Positions 34,780-44,564 of a DNA stretch of 64,000 nucleotides are shown piece by piece (the first letter of the stretch is position 1; each line of letters begins with the position of its first letter). Made by a program: the position numbers and the translations under genes. Source of the stretch: Bradyrhizobium icense (GTDB lineage: Bacteria > Pseudomonadota > Alphaproteobacteria > Rhizobiales > Xanthobacteraceae). Under the pieces are notes generated by a model that saw only the letters and a program-made list of their open reading frames with translations, was not told the origin of the DNA and ran no database searches. The stretch is taken from NCBI RefSeq assembly GCF_001693385.1, contig NZ_CP016428.1, positions 6,758,001 to 6,822,000 on the forward strand, given 5' to 3'.

Positions 34780-35212
34780 ACAACGCTCTGATTTGACCGC
34801 TGCCTAGATCAGGATGAGATTAGGTTGGGCCGTGACGGCGGACCATCTCGTGCCCCGGACGCAAGCGGCGTGAGTGCCGCGAGCCGGGGCCCATTTTACT
34901 TTGCATGGGGTTGTTTTCGCGTTTTTGTGTCTAGGCCCTGCGGTGTACGCCGAAGAGTATCTGCACTGCGTCCGGGACACGAGATCGTTAGCTTCGCGCT
35001 AATGGCAAATCGCCTCGACTCCAACCCATTTCGCTCTAGCGTTGCGCAGGTCTGAACGGCCTGGCCGCTCGCGCCGCGGAGTAGGCGCTTTTCTCAGTTC
35101 TCCGCATTGCGGAGGACCTTCCGCGTTCCTATCTCCCGGTTCCCACCCCTTCCCAGCCTCGACCCGGCCGAAGCGCCGCTGTGTCGTTCGCCCATTTCCA
35201 TTTCAGACTGCC
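34780..35212. repeat. gene-free region with repeat fragments
   Basis: 433 bp. At 34848-34888 an inverted element (CCCCGGACGC ... GAGCCGGGG with an inner GCGGC/GCCGC stem) resembles the one at 51116-51159. At 34894-34933 is a segment shared, in the other orientation, with 46456-46493 (core GCATGGGGTTGTTTTCGCG). A third partial copy (TGCGTCCGGGACACGAGATC) lies near 34968. No gene is credible here; the ABC ATPase promoter should lie in the last 150 bp. Confidence 0.6.
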
Positions 35213-36145
35213 ATGCTCGCGATGCCCTCCATCATATCCGTCTCAAATCTCTCAAAAACCTACGGCTCCGGCTTCAAGGCGCTGAACGGCATCAATCTGG
35301 ACATCAAGCGCGGCGAAATCTTCGCGCTGCTCGGGCCGAACGGCGCGGGCAAGACCACGGTGATCAGCATCATCTGCGGCATCGCCAATCTAAGCGAGGG
35401 CCGCGTCACGGTCGGCGGGCACGACATCAACCGCGACTATCGCGCCGCGCGCTCGCTGATCGGGCTGGTGCCGCAGGAACTGCACACTGATTCGTTTGAA
35501 ACCGTATGGGCAACCGTCAGCTTCAGCCGCGGCCTGTTCGGCAAGCCGAAGAATCCGGCTCACATCGAGAAGGTGCTGAAGGACCTGTCGCTGTGGGACA
35601 AGAAGGACTCCAAGATCATCACGCTCTCCGGCGGCATGAAGCGCCGCGTGATGATTGCAAAGGCATTGTCGCACGAGCCGCAAATCCTGTTCCTGGACGA
35701 GCCGACCGCGGGCGTCGACGTCGAATTGCGCAAGGGCATGTGGGACGTGGTGCGCGGCCTGCAGGCCTCCGGCGTCACCATCATCCTGACCACGCATTAC
35801 ATCCAGGAAGCCGAGGAGATGGCCGACCGCATCGGCGTGATCAACAAGGGCGAGATCATCCTGGTCGAGGACAAGGCCGGGCTGATGCAGAAGCTTGGCA
35901 AGAAGCAATTGACGCTGCACCTGCAGCAGAAAATCGACGCCATTCCGTCCGCCCTCGCGCCTTACAAGCTTCAATTGTCCGGCGATGGCCGGCTGCTGAC
36001 CTATGATTACGATACCAAGGGCGAGCGCACCGGGATCACCAGCCTGCTGACCGACCTCCGCAACGCCGGCATCCACATCTCCGACCTCGATACCACCCAG
36101 TCTTCGCTGGAAGACATCTTCGTCAGCCTGGTGAGGGCGCCATGA
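35213..36145 (+). CDS. ABC transporter ATP-binding protein (ABC-2 type exporter)
   Basis: 310 residues. Walker A is GPNGAGKTT (about 44-52), the signature is TLSGGMKRR, and Walker B is [12 protein letters not shown]; the switch His is in [15 protein letters not shown]. This is the NodI/DrrA-like subclass that pairs with ABC-2 permeases to export lipids, polysaccharides or drugs. The start is ATG 35213 or ATG 35222; the longer frame from 35042 is non-coding in style. Its stop overlaps the permease ATG (ATGA). Confidence 0.92.
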   Translation: MLAMPSIISVSNLSKTYGSGFKALNGINLDIKRGEIFALLGPNGAGKTTVISIICGIANLSEGRVTVGGHDINRDYRAARSLIGLVPQELHTDSFETVWATVSFSRGLFGKPKNPAHIEKVLKDLSLWDKKDSKIITLSGGMKRRVMIAKALSHEPQILFLDEPTAGVDVELRKGMWDVVRGLQASGVTIILTTHYIQEAEEMADRIGVINKGEIILVEDKAGLMQKLGKKQLTLHLQQKIDAIPSALAPYKLQLSGDGRLLTYDYDTKGERTGITSLLTDLRNAGIHISDLDTTQSSLEDIFVSLVRAP

Positions 36146-36903
36146 ACTACCGTGCGATCCGCGCTATCTATCTGTTCGAAATGGCCCGTACCTGGCGCAC
36201 GCTGCTGCAGAGCATCGTCTCGCCGGTGGTTTCTACCTCGCTCTATTTCGTGGTGTTCGGCGCCGCGATCGGTTCGCGCATCACCGAGGTCGAGGGCGTC
36301 AGCTACGGCACGTTCATCGTGCCGGGTCTCGTCATGCTGTCGGTGCTGACCCAGAGCATCGCCAACGCCTCGTTCGGAATCTATTTTCCGAAATTCGTCG
36401 GCACTATCTACGAGATACTGTCGGCGCCGGTTTCCTATATCGAAATCGTGATAGGCTATGTCGGCGCGGCCGCAACCAAATCCATTATCCTCGGCGTGAT
36501 CATCATGGCGACCGCCGCGCTGTTCGTGCCGCTGCACATCCTTCATCCCTTCTGGATGCTGACCTTCCTGGTGCTGACGGCGGTGACGTTCAGCCTGTTC
36601 GGCTTCATCATCGGCATCTGGGCCGACGGGTTCGAGAAGCTGCAGATGATCCCGATGCTGGTGGTGACGCCGCTGACCTTTCTCGGCGGCAGTTTTTACT
36701 CGGTCAACATGCTGCCCTCTGGCTGGCGCACCGTCACCCTGCTCAATCCGGTCGTGTACCTGATCTCGGGCTTCCGCTGGAGCTTTTACGAGATCGCCGA
36801 CGTCAGCGTGGGCTTGAGCCTCGGCATGACGCTCGGCTTCCTCGCCATCTGCATGGTGCTGGTGTGGTGGATCTTCAGGACCGGGTACCGGCTCAAGAAT
36901 TGA
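36142..36903 (+). CDS. ABC-2 type transporter permease
   Basis: 253 residues with six predicted helices and the ABC-2 family signature near the C-terminus ([34 protein letters not shown]). It overlaps the ATPase gene by four bases, so the two are translationally coupled and make one exporter (two ATPases plus two permeases). The substrate is unknown. Confidence 0.92.
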   Translation: MNYRAIRAIYLFEMARTWRTLLQSIVSPVVSTSLYFVVFGAAIGSRITEVEGVSYGTFIVPGLVMLSVLTQSIANASFGIYFPKFVGTIYEILSAPVSYIEIVIGYVGAAATKSIILGVIIMATAALFVPLHILHPFWMLTFLVLTAVTFSLFGFIIGIWADGFEKLQMIPMLVVTPLTFLGGSFYSVNMLPSGWRTVTLLNPVVYLISGFRWSFYEIADVSVGLSLGMTLGFLAICMVLVWWIFRTGYRLKN

Positions 36904-37100
36904 CGCGGGATCTGTAGCTCGCTCGCGAAAATGTCAGCACTTTGCCGCCGATTGCGCCGTCCCGCCGCCTTGTTTGCGCCGCGGGACGCGTTAACGATTG
37001 CGGACGCAGGCCACTGGAACCAGTGCCGGTTTCCGGGCATATTGGATGCCGGGGACGGAGAGCCGGCGCTTCATACAGGGGCCTGGAGGCCAAAGGTAAA

Positions 37101-37877
37101 ATGCGTTCCTTCCTCATTGCCGTCACCGCCCTGACGCTGTTCGCCTCCGGCACAGCCCAAGCCAAAGTCGCCATAACTGTCGATAAGGACAACCAGCAGA
37201 TGACCGTCGCCGTCGACGGCGTCGAGCGTTACCGCTGGCCGGTGTCTTCGGGCCTTCCCTCCTATGAGACTCCGAACGGCAGCTTCCGCGCCTTCCGGAT
37301 GGAAGAGGACCACTATTCCAAGGAATTCGACGACGCGCCGATGCCGCATTCGATCTTTTTCACCAAGATCGGCCATGCCATCCACGGCACCGATTCCGTG
37401 AGCCGTCTCGGCAGCCCGGCCTCGCATGGCTGCGTACGGCTGTCGCGCGAGAATGCGGCGAAGCTCTGGGATCTGGTGAAGCAGGTAGGCGTGCTCAACA
37501 CGACGGTGACGTTGACCGGCTCCTCCCAGGTCGCCCTGGCGCGCAATCCGCGGCGCGCCAATACGGCCGTGGCACGTCGCGCCCCGCAACCGCAATATGA
37601 GCAGCAATACGACGCCGCCGGCGATCCCGTCGTGATCACCCCGCCGCAGCAACGCACGGCACCGGTGGCGCGGGCCGACGACGGCTATATCTATCCCGCC
37701 GATGGCTCGTCGAACGAAGCGCGCTATCCCGCGCCCGGCCGCCGCGTCTACGACACCCAAGCCTATCAGCAGCAGCAGCAGTATTACGCCAACCGCGGCT
37801 ATGCGCCGGCGCCGCAGGGCTACTATCAGCCACGGCCTTATTATCAGCAGCGCGGCCTGTTCAGCTATCAGGATTAG
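37101..37877 (+). CDS. L,D-transpeptidase (YkuD family)
   Basis: 258 residues. A signal peptide (FLIAVTALTLFASGTAQA) is followed by the YkuD catalytic domain with HAIHGTDSVSRLGSPASHGC and the nucleophile Cys in SHGCVRL (about residue 113). These enzymes form 3-3 peptidoglycan cross-links or attach proteins to peptidoglycan in the periplasm. The C-terminal 100 residues are Gln/Tyr/Pro-rich and low in complexity (QQQQQYYANRGYAPAPQGYY). ATG 37101 has AAAGGT upstream. The frame open upstream to 36942 is rejected. Confidence 0.92.
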   Translation: MRSFLIAVTALTLFASGTAQAKVAITVDKDNQQMTVAVDGVERYRWPVSSGLPSYETPNGSFRAFRMEEDHYSKEFDDAPMPHSIFFTKIGHAIHGTDSVSRLGSPASHGCVRLSRENAAKLWDLVKQVGVLNTTVTLTGSSQVALARNPRRANTAVARRAPQPQYEQQYDAAGDPVVITPPQQRTAPVARADDGYIYPADGSSNEARYPAPGRRVYDTQAYQQQQQYYANRGYAPAPQGYYQPRPYYQQRGLFSYQD

Positions 37878-37920
37878 CCCGTGAGTTCATTGTGGTCGCA
37901 GCATCATCTGCGACCACGTC

Positions 37921-38379
37921 TCAGCCGTCCGTCGCGCTCGCCAACGGCCGGTCGCGTTGCGCGGTCGGCCGCGACTGTTGCCTAGCGTCGTTAGCAATCA
38001 TCCCTGCCGCCATGGCGGCGACGAAGACGATGACCCCGGGCGACAGCGTCGCCAGGCTCTCCAGCGCCGGCCCAGGGCACAAACCGACTAATCCCCATCC
38101 GATTCCAAACAGCCCGGCGCCTGCGACCAGCGGCAAATCGATTCCCGATTTGCCCGGCCGAAAATATTGCCCGGCAAACCAAGGCCGTGCACCGCGGTCA
38201 GCCAGTCTGAAGCCGGGTATCGAAACAGCCAGCGCCGCAGCCATCACCACCGCGAGACTCGGATCCCACGCGCCGAAGATATCGAGGAAGCCGAGGACTT
38301 TGGTCGGCTGTACCATGCCTGATATCAGGAGGCCCGCGCCGAAGATCAGGCCGCAAATCAGGGGAGCAATGATCCACAT
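37921..38379 (-). CDS. YeeE/YedE family protein, second half (DUF6691-like)
   Basis: 152 residues, four to five helices, with the family motif GIGWGLVGLCPGPAL (conserved Cys) and the start WIIAPLICGLIFGAGLLISG. It begins eight bases after the other half on the same strand, so the two form a split YeeE/YedE (TsuA-like, PmpA/PmpB-like) pore for sulfur compounds such as thiosulfate or related thiols. GAGGTAGG precedes the ATG. Confidence 0.88.
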   Translation of the reverse strand: MWIIAPLICGLIFGAGLLISGMVQPTKVLGFLDIFGAWDPSLAVVMAAALAVSIPGFRLADRGARPWFAGQYFRPGKSGIDLPLVAGAGLFGIGWGLVGLCPGPALESLATLSPGVIVFVAAMAAGMIANDARQQSRPTAQRDRPLASATDG

Positions 38380-38387
38380 GGCCTACC

Positions 38388-38807
38388 TCACAGTACGTGA
38401 CGGGTGATCGCGACGGTGATAACCGCCGTCACCATGAAGACGATCGTGGCGGCTATGGAGCGTGGGGAAAGCCGCCCTATGCCGCAGATGCCATGACCGG
38501 AGGTGCAGCCGCCGCCGAGCCGCGTGCCGAAGCCGACCAGCAGGCCCGCCACGACAATGACGGCCCAACTCATCGGCAGCTTGGGTTGCGCCATTCCGTA
38601 ACCGATCAGGCCGGCAAGAATAGGCGCCAGAATGAGCCCTGCGACGAAGGCAATGCGCCAGCCCTTGTCCTCGCCGCGCAAGTTCAACAGGCCGCTAAAG
38701 ATGCCGCTGATCCCGGCGATCCGGCCGGTCGATAGCATCAGCAGCACGGCGGAAAGCCCGATCAGGACGCCGCCGATCGCGGCCGATACGGGAGTGAAAT
38801 TGGCCAT
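38388..38807 (-). CDS. YeeE/YedE family protein, first half
   Basis: 139 residues, four helices, with the conserved Cys-containing loop RLGGGCTSGHGICGIGRLSPRS, split here as RLGGGCTSGHG and ICGIGRLSPRS. This Cys loop is thought to contact the sulfur substrate. GGAGCG precedes the ATG. It forms a two-gene operon with the DUF6691-like half. No ArsR/BigR-type repressor or sulfurtransferase lies next to it. Confidence 0.9.
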   Translation of the reverse strand: MANFTPVSAAIGGVLIGLSAVLLMLSTGRIAGISGIFSGLLNLRGEDKGWRIAFVAGLILAPILAGLIGYGMAQPKLPMSWAVIVVAGLLVGFGTRLGGGCTSGHGICGIGRLSPRSIAATIVFMVTAVITVAITRHVL

Positions 38808-38870
38808 CGTCGCTCCATCGGTTCAGGGCTGACCACGATCATAGCCGCACCCTGCCCGGCTGCAACTCGC

Positions 38871-41132
38871 CTATTCCTCGCCTTTTCTAAGCCGCCGCCA
38901 TACCGCGCCCAGCACGTTGGAATAATCGTCGGTCCAGACCCGCTGGTTTTTCCTGGCTTCCGTCAGCGCCCATTGCTCCGACGATGCCAGCTTGCCGACA
39001 TCGGTCTCTTCCCTCGCCGAGACCACGACCGAGGTCGAGAAGATGTATTCGCTGTCGCGCCCGGAATCCTCGCTGTAGACCCAGCTCTTCAAGTCGTTGG
39101 CGTCGGCGATGCCGACGACCACGCTCGACAGTTCGAGATGCCGGTTGGAGACGTGCATCACCACAGCGCCCTGCGGCGCCAGCTTGGACTTGTAGATTTC
39201 CATCGCCTCTTCGGTCGCCAGGTGAACCGGGATCGCATCCGACGAATACGCATCGACGATGATCAGGTCATAGACGCCGTCGGGCTCGCGCGCGAAGGTG
39301 AGCCGCGCATCGCCGATCACGGGCTGCAGGTTCGGTTCGCAGACCTGGATGTAGGTAAAGTATTTCGGGTCACGCGCGGTATCGACCATGGTCTGGTCGA
39401 TCTCGAAGAATTTCCAGTCCTCGCCGGGCTCCGAGGCGCAGGTCAGCGTGCCGGAGCCGAGCCCGATCACGGCCACACGCAGCGGCGCGCCCTTGCGTTC
39501 TCGGATCGCGGTGATCGCCTGACCGATGCCGCCGCTCTTGTGATAATAGGTGATCGGTTCCGGCTGTCCGGTGACCGGCGTGCCGTCGTCGTTCTTGAAT
39601 TTCTCGGCGCCGTGGATCGTGGTGCCATGCATCAGCACGTGATACTGGCCGTTCGGCGTCACCACGATCTTGTGGACGCCGAAGAAGCTGCGCACCGTCT
39701 CCACCCGGCCGTCATCGGAAGGATAAGCGCGCAGCAGTACCAGCGCCACCGCGACGGTCGCAAAGATCTTCCAGCGGCCGGCGTTGAGCGCGAGCGCCAG
39801 CAGTGCCGCCAGCACCCCGACCGCGCCGATCACCCAGACGCGGTGATCTTCGAACCAGTTGAACACTTTTCCGGTCGACCAGGACGGCGCGATCAGCGCC
39901 ACCGCCAGCACCGCAAGGAACGGCCAGTACCACGCGTTCCAGCGCGGCAAACGTTCGCCGCCGGCCGGGCGGCACAGCGCCGCGAGCGCCAGCAGGATCG
40001 GATATTCGGCGACCCATGAGAAGGTGAACGGCGCGATCAGGCCGGCGAACAAGCCGCCGACCATGCCGCCGAACGACAGCGCGACATAGAAGCCGGTGAG
40101 GTATTTCGCCGCCGGACGCGTGCGCGCCAGCTCGCCATGGCAGGCCATAGCAATGACGAAGAAGCAGAACTGGTGCCCGCCGAGCGTCAGCAGCAGATTC
40201 TGTTCACCGCCGAACGCGAGCAGCACCACGATGCCGGCGATTGCCAGCGGCTGTGCCAGCAGCATCCATTTGTGCGGCAATAGCGGGCGCGACTGGAAGA
40301 CGAGCACCCAAGTCAAGAGATAAAGCGACAACGGCAGCACCCACAGCAAGGGCGCTGCGGCGACGTCGGTGGAAATATGGGCTGTCACTGCGATCAGCAG
40401 CCCCGACGGCACGGCGGCGAGGAATATCCAGCGGGCGCGCAAAATCCATGACGGCGCCGGCACGTCGCTATCGTCTGGCGCCAAGTTCAGTTCCCCCGCC
40501 CTCACTGGCGAGCGCAGCAGCAACACCCCGCAGGTAGCAATCAGCACGATCAGGAGGCCATAGCCGCCGGTCCAGATCAGGTTCTGCATGCGCAGCGTGA
40601 ACATCGGTTCCAGCAGCACCGGATAGGACAACAGCGCCAGGAAGCTGCCGACATTCGAGGAAGCGTAGAGGAAGTACGGATCGGGACCGTTGGGGTGCCC
40701 GGTGCGGACGAACCAGGCCTGCAGCAGCGGGTTGTTGGCCGCGAGCGCGAAGAACGGCAGGCCGATCGACACGGCAAAGAGGCCGAGCAGCCAGAGCGCA
40801 TAGCCTGAATTCGGCGGATCGCCCCACCCGCTCGCGATCGACAGCGGCATCGTCAGCATCGCAACTGCAAGCAGCAATAGATGGACCGCTACCGGAATCG
40901 TGCGATTACGGATCTGCATCAGAAAATGCGCATAGGCGTAGCCGCCGAGCAGCAGCGACTGGAAGAACACCATCGCCACCGACCAGACCGCCGGCGAGCC
41001 GCCGAGCCGCGGCAGCACCATTTTGGTGAACAGGGGTTGCACCGAAAACAGTAACAGCGCACTGACGAAGATCGCAGCAGTATAAACGACCAGCACCAGC
41101 CGGTTTCGCGAGGCAGACGGCTCAGAAATCAT
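38871..41132 (-). CDS. membrane protein with C-terminal spermidine-synthase-like domain
   Basis: About 753 residues. Roughly twelve to fourteen hydrophobic segments fill the first 480 residues (first one VLVVYTAAIFVSALLLFSVQ, with the following PLFTKMVLPRLGGSPAVW). A soluble Rossmann domain of the spermidine-synthase kind follows (VAVIGLGSGTLTCASEPGED, then FFEIDQ, YDLIIVDAYSSDAIPVHL). Such fused proteins are widespread but of unknown function; the aminopropyl-transfer residues of true SpeE are not evident, so I would not call it speE. ATG 41132 has GGAGC upstream; an earlier in-frame start at 41210 is less likely. Confidence 0.88.
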   Translation of the reverse strand: MISEPSASRNRLVLVVYTAAIFVSALLLFSVQPLFTKMVLPRLGGSPAVWSVAMVFFQSLLLGGYAYAHFLMQIRNRTIPVAVHLLLLAVAMLTMPLSIASGWGDPPNSGYALWLLGLFAVSIGLPFFALAANNPLLQAWFVRTGHPNGPDPYFLYASSNVGSFLALLSYPVLLEPMFTLRMQNLIWTGGYGLLIVLIATCGVLLLRSPVRAGELNLAPDDSDVPAPSWILRARWIFLAAVPSGLLIAVTAHISTDVAAAPLLWVLPLSLYLLTWVLVFQSRPLLPHKWMLLAQPLAIAGIVVLLAFGGEQNLLLTLGGHQFCFFVIAMACHGELARTRPAAKYLTGFYVALSFGGMVGGLFAGLIAPFTFSWVAEYPILLALAALCRPAGGERLPRWNAWYWPFLAVLAVALIAPSWSTGKVFNWFEDHRVWVIGAVGVLAALLALALNAGRWKIFATVAVALVLLRAYPSDDGRVETVRSFFGVHKIVVTPNGQYHVLMHGTTIHGAEKFKNDDGTPVTGQPEPITYYHKSGGIGQAITAIRERKGAPLRVAVIGLGSGTLTCASEPGEDWKFFEIDQTMVDTARDPKYFTYIQVCEPNLQPVIGDARLTFAREPDGVYDLIIVDAYSSDAIPVHLATEEAMEIYKSKLAPQGAVVMHVSNRHLELSSVVVGIADANDLKSWVYSEDSGRDSEYIFSTSVVVSAREETDVGKLASSEQWALTEARKNQRVWTDDYSNVLGAVWRRLRKGEE

Positions 41133-41285
41133 GAAAGCTCCGGCTTGAACCCGGCGGGAGCCGGCGGCGAGCATTCCGGCAGGTTGTGCCGGAAGCGCAG
41201 ATAGGAGCATATGGCAACATGGCTAGCAAGAAACCGCAGGCTTGACGGAACGCTGATTGAGCGCGACAGCACGTGTGTTTGAGAT

Positions 41286-41392
41286 GTCATTCTGGGGCGA
41301 TGCGAGACATCGAACCAGGGTATGCCATTGCATATCCGAGAATCTCGAGATTTCCGGGTGTGGTCTGGTCCTTCGGACCATCCCGGAATGAC
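41286..41392. repeat. intergenic palindromic repeat, same family as the uvrD element
   Basis: The ends GTCATTCTGGGG and TCCCGGAATGAC are imperfect inverted repeats. Modules inside: GATG..CATC, TATGCCATTGCATA, the palindrome AATCTCGAGATT, and the hairpin TGGTCCTTCGGACCA. The element lies between two divergent genes (spermidine-synthase-like and phytoene-dehydrogenase-like). Confidence 0.8.
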
Positions 41393-41426
41393 GAGCCCAT
41401 GCTAATCAAACCTTCTTGAAGCGGAC

Positions 41427-43028
41427 ATGAGCGAAACCGAAATCGTCATCATCGGTGCGGGGCATAACGGCCTCACCTGCGCGGCCTATCTGGCGATGGC
41501 CGGCCTGCGCGTGAAAGTGGTCGAGCGCCGCAAGACGGTCGGCGGCGCCGCAGTGACCGAGGAATTCCATCCCGGTTTCCGCAATTCGGTGGCCGCCTAT
41601 ACCGTCAGCCTGCTCAACCCGCAGATATCAGCCGACCTGAAGCTTGCCGAACACGGCCTGCGCATCGTCGAGCGCCGAGCACAGAATTTTCTGCCCGCCC
41701 CCGGCGGCAGCTTTCTCCTGACCGGCGAGGGCCGCACCCGGCAATCGGTGGCAAAACTCAGCGAGCGCGATGCCGTCACGATTGAGGCCTTCTCGCGCGA
41801 ACTGGAAGCCATCGCCGATGTGCTCCGGCAATTCGTGCTGCGTGCGCCGCCGAACCTCGTCGAGGGTTTTGGGATCGGCGCGATCCGCGAGGCCTTCAAC
41901 GCAGTCGGCACGGCCGGCATCCTACGCAAGCTCTCGCTCGAACAGCAGCGCAGTCTGCTCGACCTGTTCACGCGTTCGGCCGGCGAAATGCTGGACGAGC
42001 GTTTCGAGAACGACCTGGTGAAAGCGCTGTTCGGCTTCGACGCCATCGTCGGCAATTACGCCAGTCCCTACGCCGCCGGCTCCGCCTACGTGATGCTGCA
42101 CCACGCATTCGGCGAGGTGAACGGCAAGAAGGGAGTATGGGGCCACGCCATCGGCGGCATGGGCGCGATCACGCAAGCGATGGCGCGTGCCGCGCGGGCG
42201 CATGGCGCCGAGATCGAAACGGAAGCCGGCGTGCGCGAGGTGATCGTCGAGGGTGGGCGCGCGATTGGCGTCATCCTCGACAATGGCGAGACCGTCCGCG
42301 CGAAGTACGTCGTCTCCGGCGTCAATCCGAAATTGCTGTATACGCGGCTCGTGCCGTCGGGCGCGCTGACGCCGGAATTCCTCGAACGCATCGCGCGCTG
42401 GCGCAACGCCTCCGGCACGTTCCGGATGAATGTCGCGCTGAACGCGCTGCCTTCCTTCACTGCCCTTCCCGGCGCCGGCGATCATCTCACCGCCGGCATC
42501 ATTCTCGCGCCCAGCCTCGGTTACATGGATCGCGCCTGGCAGGACGCGCGAGAGCATGGCTGGAGCCGCGAGCCGGTGGTGGAAATGTTGATCCCCTCGA
42601 CGCTCGACGATTCCCTCGCGCCGGACGGCCAGCATGTCGCGAGCCTGTTCTGCCAGCACGTCGCGCCAGAATTGCCGGAAGGAAGGTCATGGGACGATCA
42701 CCGCGAGGAAGTCGCCGACCTCATGGTCGCGACGGTGGATAGATATGCACCGGGCTTTGGGACAAGCGTGATCGGCCGCCAGGTGCTGTCGCCGCTCGAC
42801 CTCGAGCGGCAGTTCGGCCTGCTCGGCGGCGACATCTTTCACGGCGCACTGACGCTAAACCAATTGTTCTCGGCGCGGCCGATGCTGGGCTATGCCGATT
42901 ATCGCGGGCCGCTGAAGGGCCTCTACCATTGCGGTTCGGGCGCGCATCCCGGCGGCGGCGTCACCGGCGCCCCCGGCCACAACGCCGCGAAGGTGATCCT
43001 GGGCGATCACCGCGCCCTGTTCAGGTAG
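41427..43028 (+). CDS. phytoene-dehydrogenase-like FAD oxidoreductase (PYROXD2 type)
   Basis: 533 residues. The N-terminal FAD Rossmann motif is EIVIIGAGHNGLTCAAYLA, with the Glu at the end of beta-2 (VVERR). The C-terminal flavin-contact region is YHCGSGAHPGGGVTGAPGHNA. This subclass (PYROXD2/CrtI-like) is widespread and not necessarily carotenoid-related; no other crt genes are present. The ATG is preceded by GAAGCGG. Confidence 0.88.
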   Translation: MSETEIVIIGAGHNGLTCAAYLAMAGLRVKVVERRKTVGGAAVTEEFHPGFRNSVAAYTVSLLNPQISADLKLAEHGLRIVERRAQNFLPAPGGSFLLTGEGRTRQSVAKLSERDAVTIEAFSRELEAIADVLRQFVLRAPPNLVEGFGIGAIREAFNAVGTAGILRKLSLEQQRSLLDLFTRSAGEMLDERFENDLVKALFGFDAIVGNYASPYAAGSAYVMLHHAFGEVNGKKGVWGHAIGGMGAITQAMARAARAHGAEIETEAGVREVIVEGGRAIGVILDNGETVRAKYVVSGVNPKLLYTRLVPSGALTPEFLERIARWRNASGTFRMNVALNALPSFTALPGAGDHLTAGIILAPSLGYMDRAWQDAREHGWSREPVVEMLIPSTLDDSLAPDGQHVASLFCQHVAPELPEGRSWDDHREEVADLMVATVDRYAPGFGTSVIGRQVLSPLDLERQFGLLGGDIFHGALTLNQLFSARPMLGYADYRGPLKGLYHCGSGAHPGGGVTGAPGHNAAKVILGDHRALFR

Positions 43029-43082
43029 CCAGAACGCAGTGGACAATGTGGGTAAAGCCGGTGGGCAACGACGGAAGAAGCC

Positions 43083-43182
43083 TGTGGATTGCCTGTTGAT
43101 AACCCGTGGTAACTGCTGTGGAAGATCTCGGTATGCGTCCGTCGATAGCCGGTTGGTAATTTCCCAGTTCGGCTGTGGATAG
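43083..43182 (+). promoter_or_regulatory. cluster of DnaA-box-like 9-mers
   Basis: Four sites in one orientation within 100 bp: TGTGGATTG (43083-43091), TGTTGATAA (43094-43102), TGTGGAAGA (43117-43125) and TGTGGATAG (43174-43182). They match TGTGGATAA at seven or eight of nine positions. They lie in the 263-bp gap before prmA. A replication origin is unlikely without the usual genes; DnaA binding is only a possibility. Confidence 0.35.
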
Positions 43183-43291
43183 GCGGTGGAACCATGCACC
43201 TTTTCCGAGTAGTCCGACATGAAACTTGCTCAAATTTGAACGAAACGCCCATACCCGATCGTATCCTTTCCCGCTTTCGCCAGGTCCTTCA

Positions 43292-44182
43292 ATGACTTCC
43301 CTCGCCCCTACACATCGCGTCCATTTCGCTGTCGGCGACGAGCACACGGCTAAAGGCGTCGTCGACGTCCTGACCGAAGTTTTTTTTGAGGGCCAGGCCG
43401 CGATCGCCGCATTCGAACGGCCGGATGGCCGATGGGACGTTACGGTGCATTTTGCCGCGCCGCCCGATCAGACGCTGGTCCGCGAACTGGTGGCCAATGC
43501 GGCCGGCGCGGAAATCGCAGCCGGCATCGCCTTCGACACGGTCGAAGCCAAGGATTGGGTCAAGGCCAGCCTCGAAGACCTCGTACCGGTGGCTGCCGGA
43601 CGCTTCGTGGTCCACGGCCAGCATGACCGCGACAGGATCGCCCCCAACAAGGTCGGCATCGAGATCGAGGCGGCGCTGGCCTTCGGCACCGGCCACCACG
43701 GCACCACGCGCGGCTGCCTGCTGCTGCTCGATCATGTCCTGAAAGCCTGGCGCCCGCGCCGCGTGCTCGATCTCGGCACCGGCAGCGGCGTGCTGGCGAT
43801 TGCGGCGGCGAAGGCGCTGCACGAAAGGATACTGGCAAGCGATATCGATCCGCCCTCGGTGCGGGTCGCGCGCGACAATGCGCGGCTGAACGTATCGGGG
43901 CATCTGGTGCGGGCGGTCCGCGCCACCGGATTCTCGGCGCCGCAATTTGCAGAAGCCGCGCCGTTCGATCTGGTGCTGGCGAATATTCTGGCCAATCCAT
44001 TGCGGCAACTGGCAGGGCCGATGGCACGGCATCTGGCGCCGTCGGCGCTGGTCATTCTCTCAGGGCTCCTGACGCATCAGGCGCCCGCCGTCATCGCCGC
44101 CTATCGCGCCCGCGGGCTGGTGCCGGTACGGCACCTGCGCATCGAAGGCTGGAGCAGCCTCCTGCTGCGCAAGGTGAACTAG
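43292..44182 (+). CDS. prmA: ribosomal protein L11 methyltransferase
   Basis: 296 residues. The motifs are those of PrmA: ALAFGTGHHGTTRGCLLLLD, the SAM motif RVLDLGTGSGVLAIAAAKAL, the acidic SDIDPPSVRVARDNA, and the substrate loop NILANPLRQLAGPMARHL. It trimethylates amino groups of ribosomal protein L11 in the cytoplasm. ATG 43292 has CAGGT upstream; a longer frame from 43226 is not family-like. It is convergent with the small protein gene, three bases apart. Confidence 0.93.
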   Translation: MTSLAPTHRVHFAVGDEHTAKGVVDVLTEVFFEGQAAIAAFERPDGRWDVTVHFAAPPDQTLVRELVANAAGAEIAAGIAFDTVEAKDWVKASLEDLVPVAAGRFVVHGQHDRDRIAPNKVGIEIEAALAFGTGHHGTTRGCLLLLDHVLKAWRPRRVLDLGTGSGVLAIAAAKALHERILASDIDPPSVRVARDNARLNVSGHLVRAVRATGFSAPQFAEAAPFDLVLANILANPLRQLAGPMARHLAPSALVILSGLLTHQAPAVIAAYRARGLVPVRHLRIEGWSSLLLRKVN

Positions 44183-44185
44183 AAT

Positions 44186-44374
44186 CTAATCGGCTGGCTT
44201 GTGCCGGTTGCGGGCGATGACGCCCTTCTCTTGCTTCAACGACCGCTTGACGCGCGCTTCCGCGAACCGGTCGAGTATCTGAACGATGACGCCGCGCTGC
44301 TTCTTGTTGGCGACGGGCGGGACCGGGCCGCGGCGGTCCGGCGGCGAAATCTTCTCAAACGTGAAAGCAGGCAT
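44186..44374 (-). CDS. small conserved basic protein of unknown function
   Basis: 62 residues, strongly basic, no membrane helix: PAFTFEKISPPDRRG at the start, then NKKQRGVIVQILDRFAEARV and a Lys/Arg-rich end. It looks like a small protein I associate with bradyrhizobia, but I know no function. ATG 44374 has AGGGGA seven bases upstream, which supports translation. The longer frame to 44542 is rejected. Confidence 0.7.
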   Translation of the reverse strand: MPAFTFEKISPPDRRGPVPPVANKKQRGVIVQILDRFAEARVKRSLKQEKGVIARNRHKPAD

Positions 44375-44564
44375 GGTGTATCCCCTCTTCGTTGAGTTGG
44401 AACACTCCTGGAGCTCTCTCCCGGTATCTTTGAGCTGAACGGCTACACCGCAACCGCTCCGTCCGACTAGCGCGGACGGACATATTGGAGCACAGATTAT
44501 GCCAAATTGTGGCCGGTACCGCCAGATTGCGGACTGCTCCACCCAACCCTAAAGTGACCAGGCG

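Noticed and set aside
38871..41132. Calling the fused membrane protein a spermidine synthase
   Set aside because: The Rossmann part is similar, but the aminopropyl-transfer residues are not evident and the large membrane part points to another job.
43083..43182. Chromosomal replication origin
   Set aside because: The boxes are imperfect, and no origin-linked genes or AT-rich unwinding region are adjacent; kept only as a DnaA-binding possibility.
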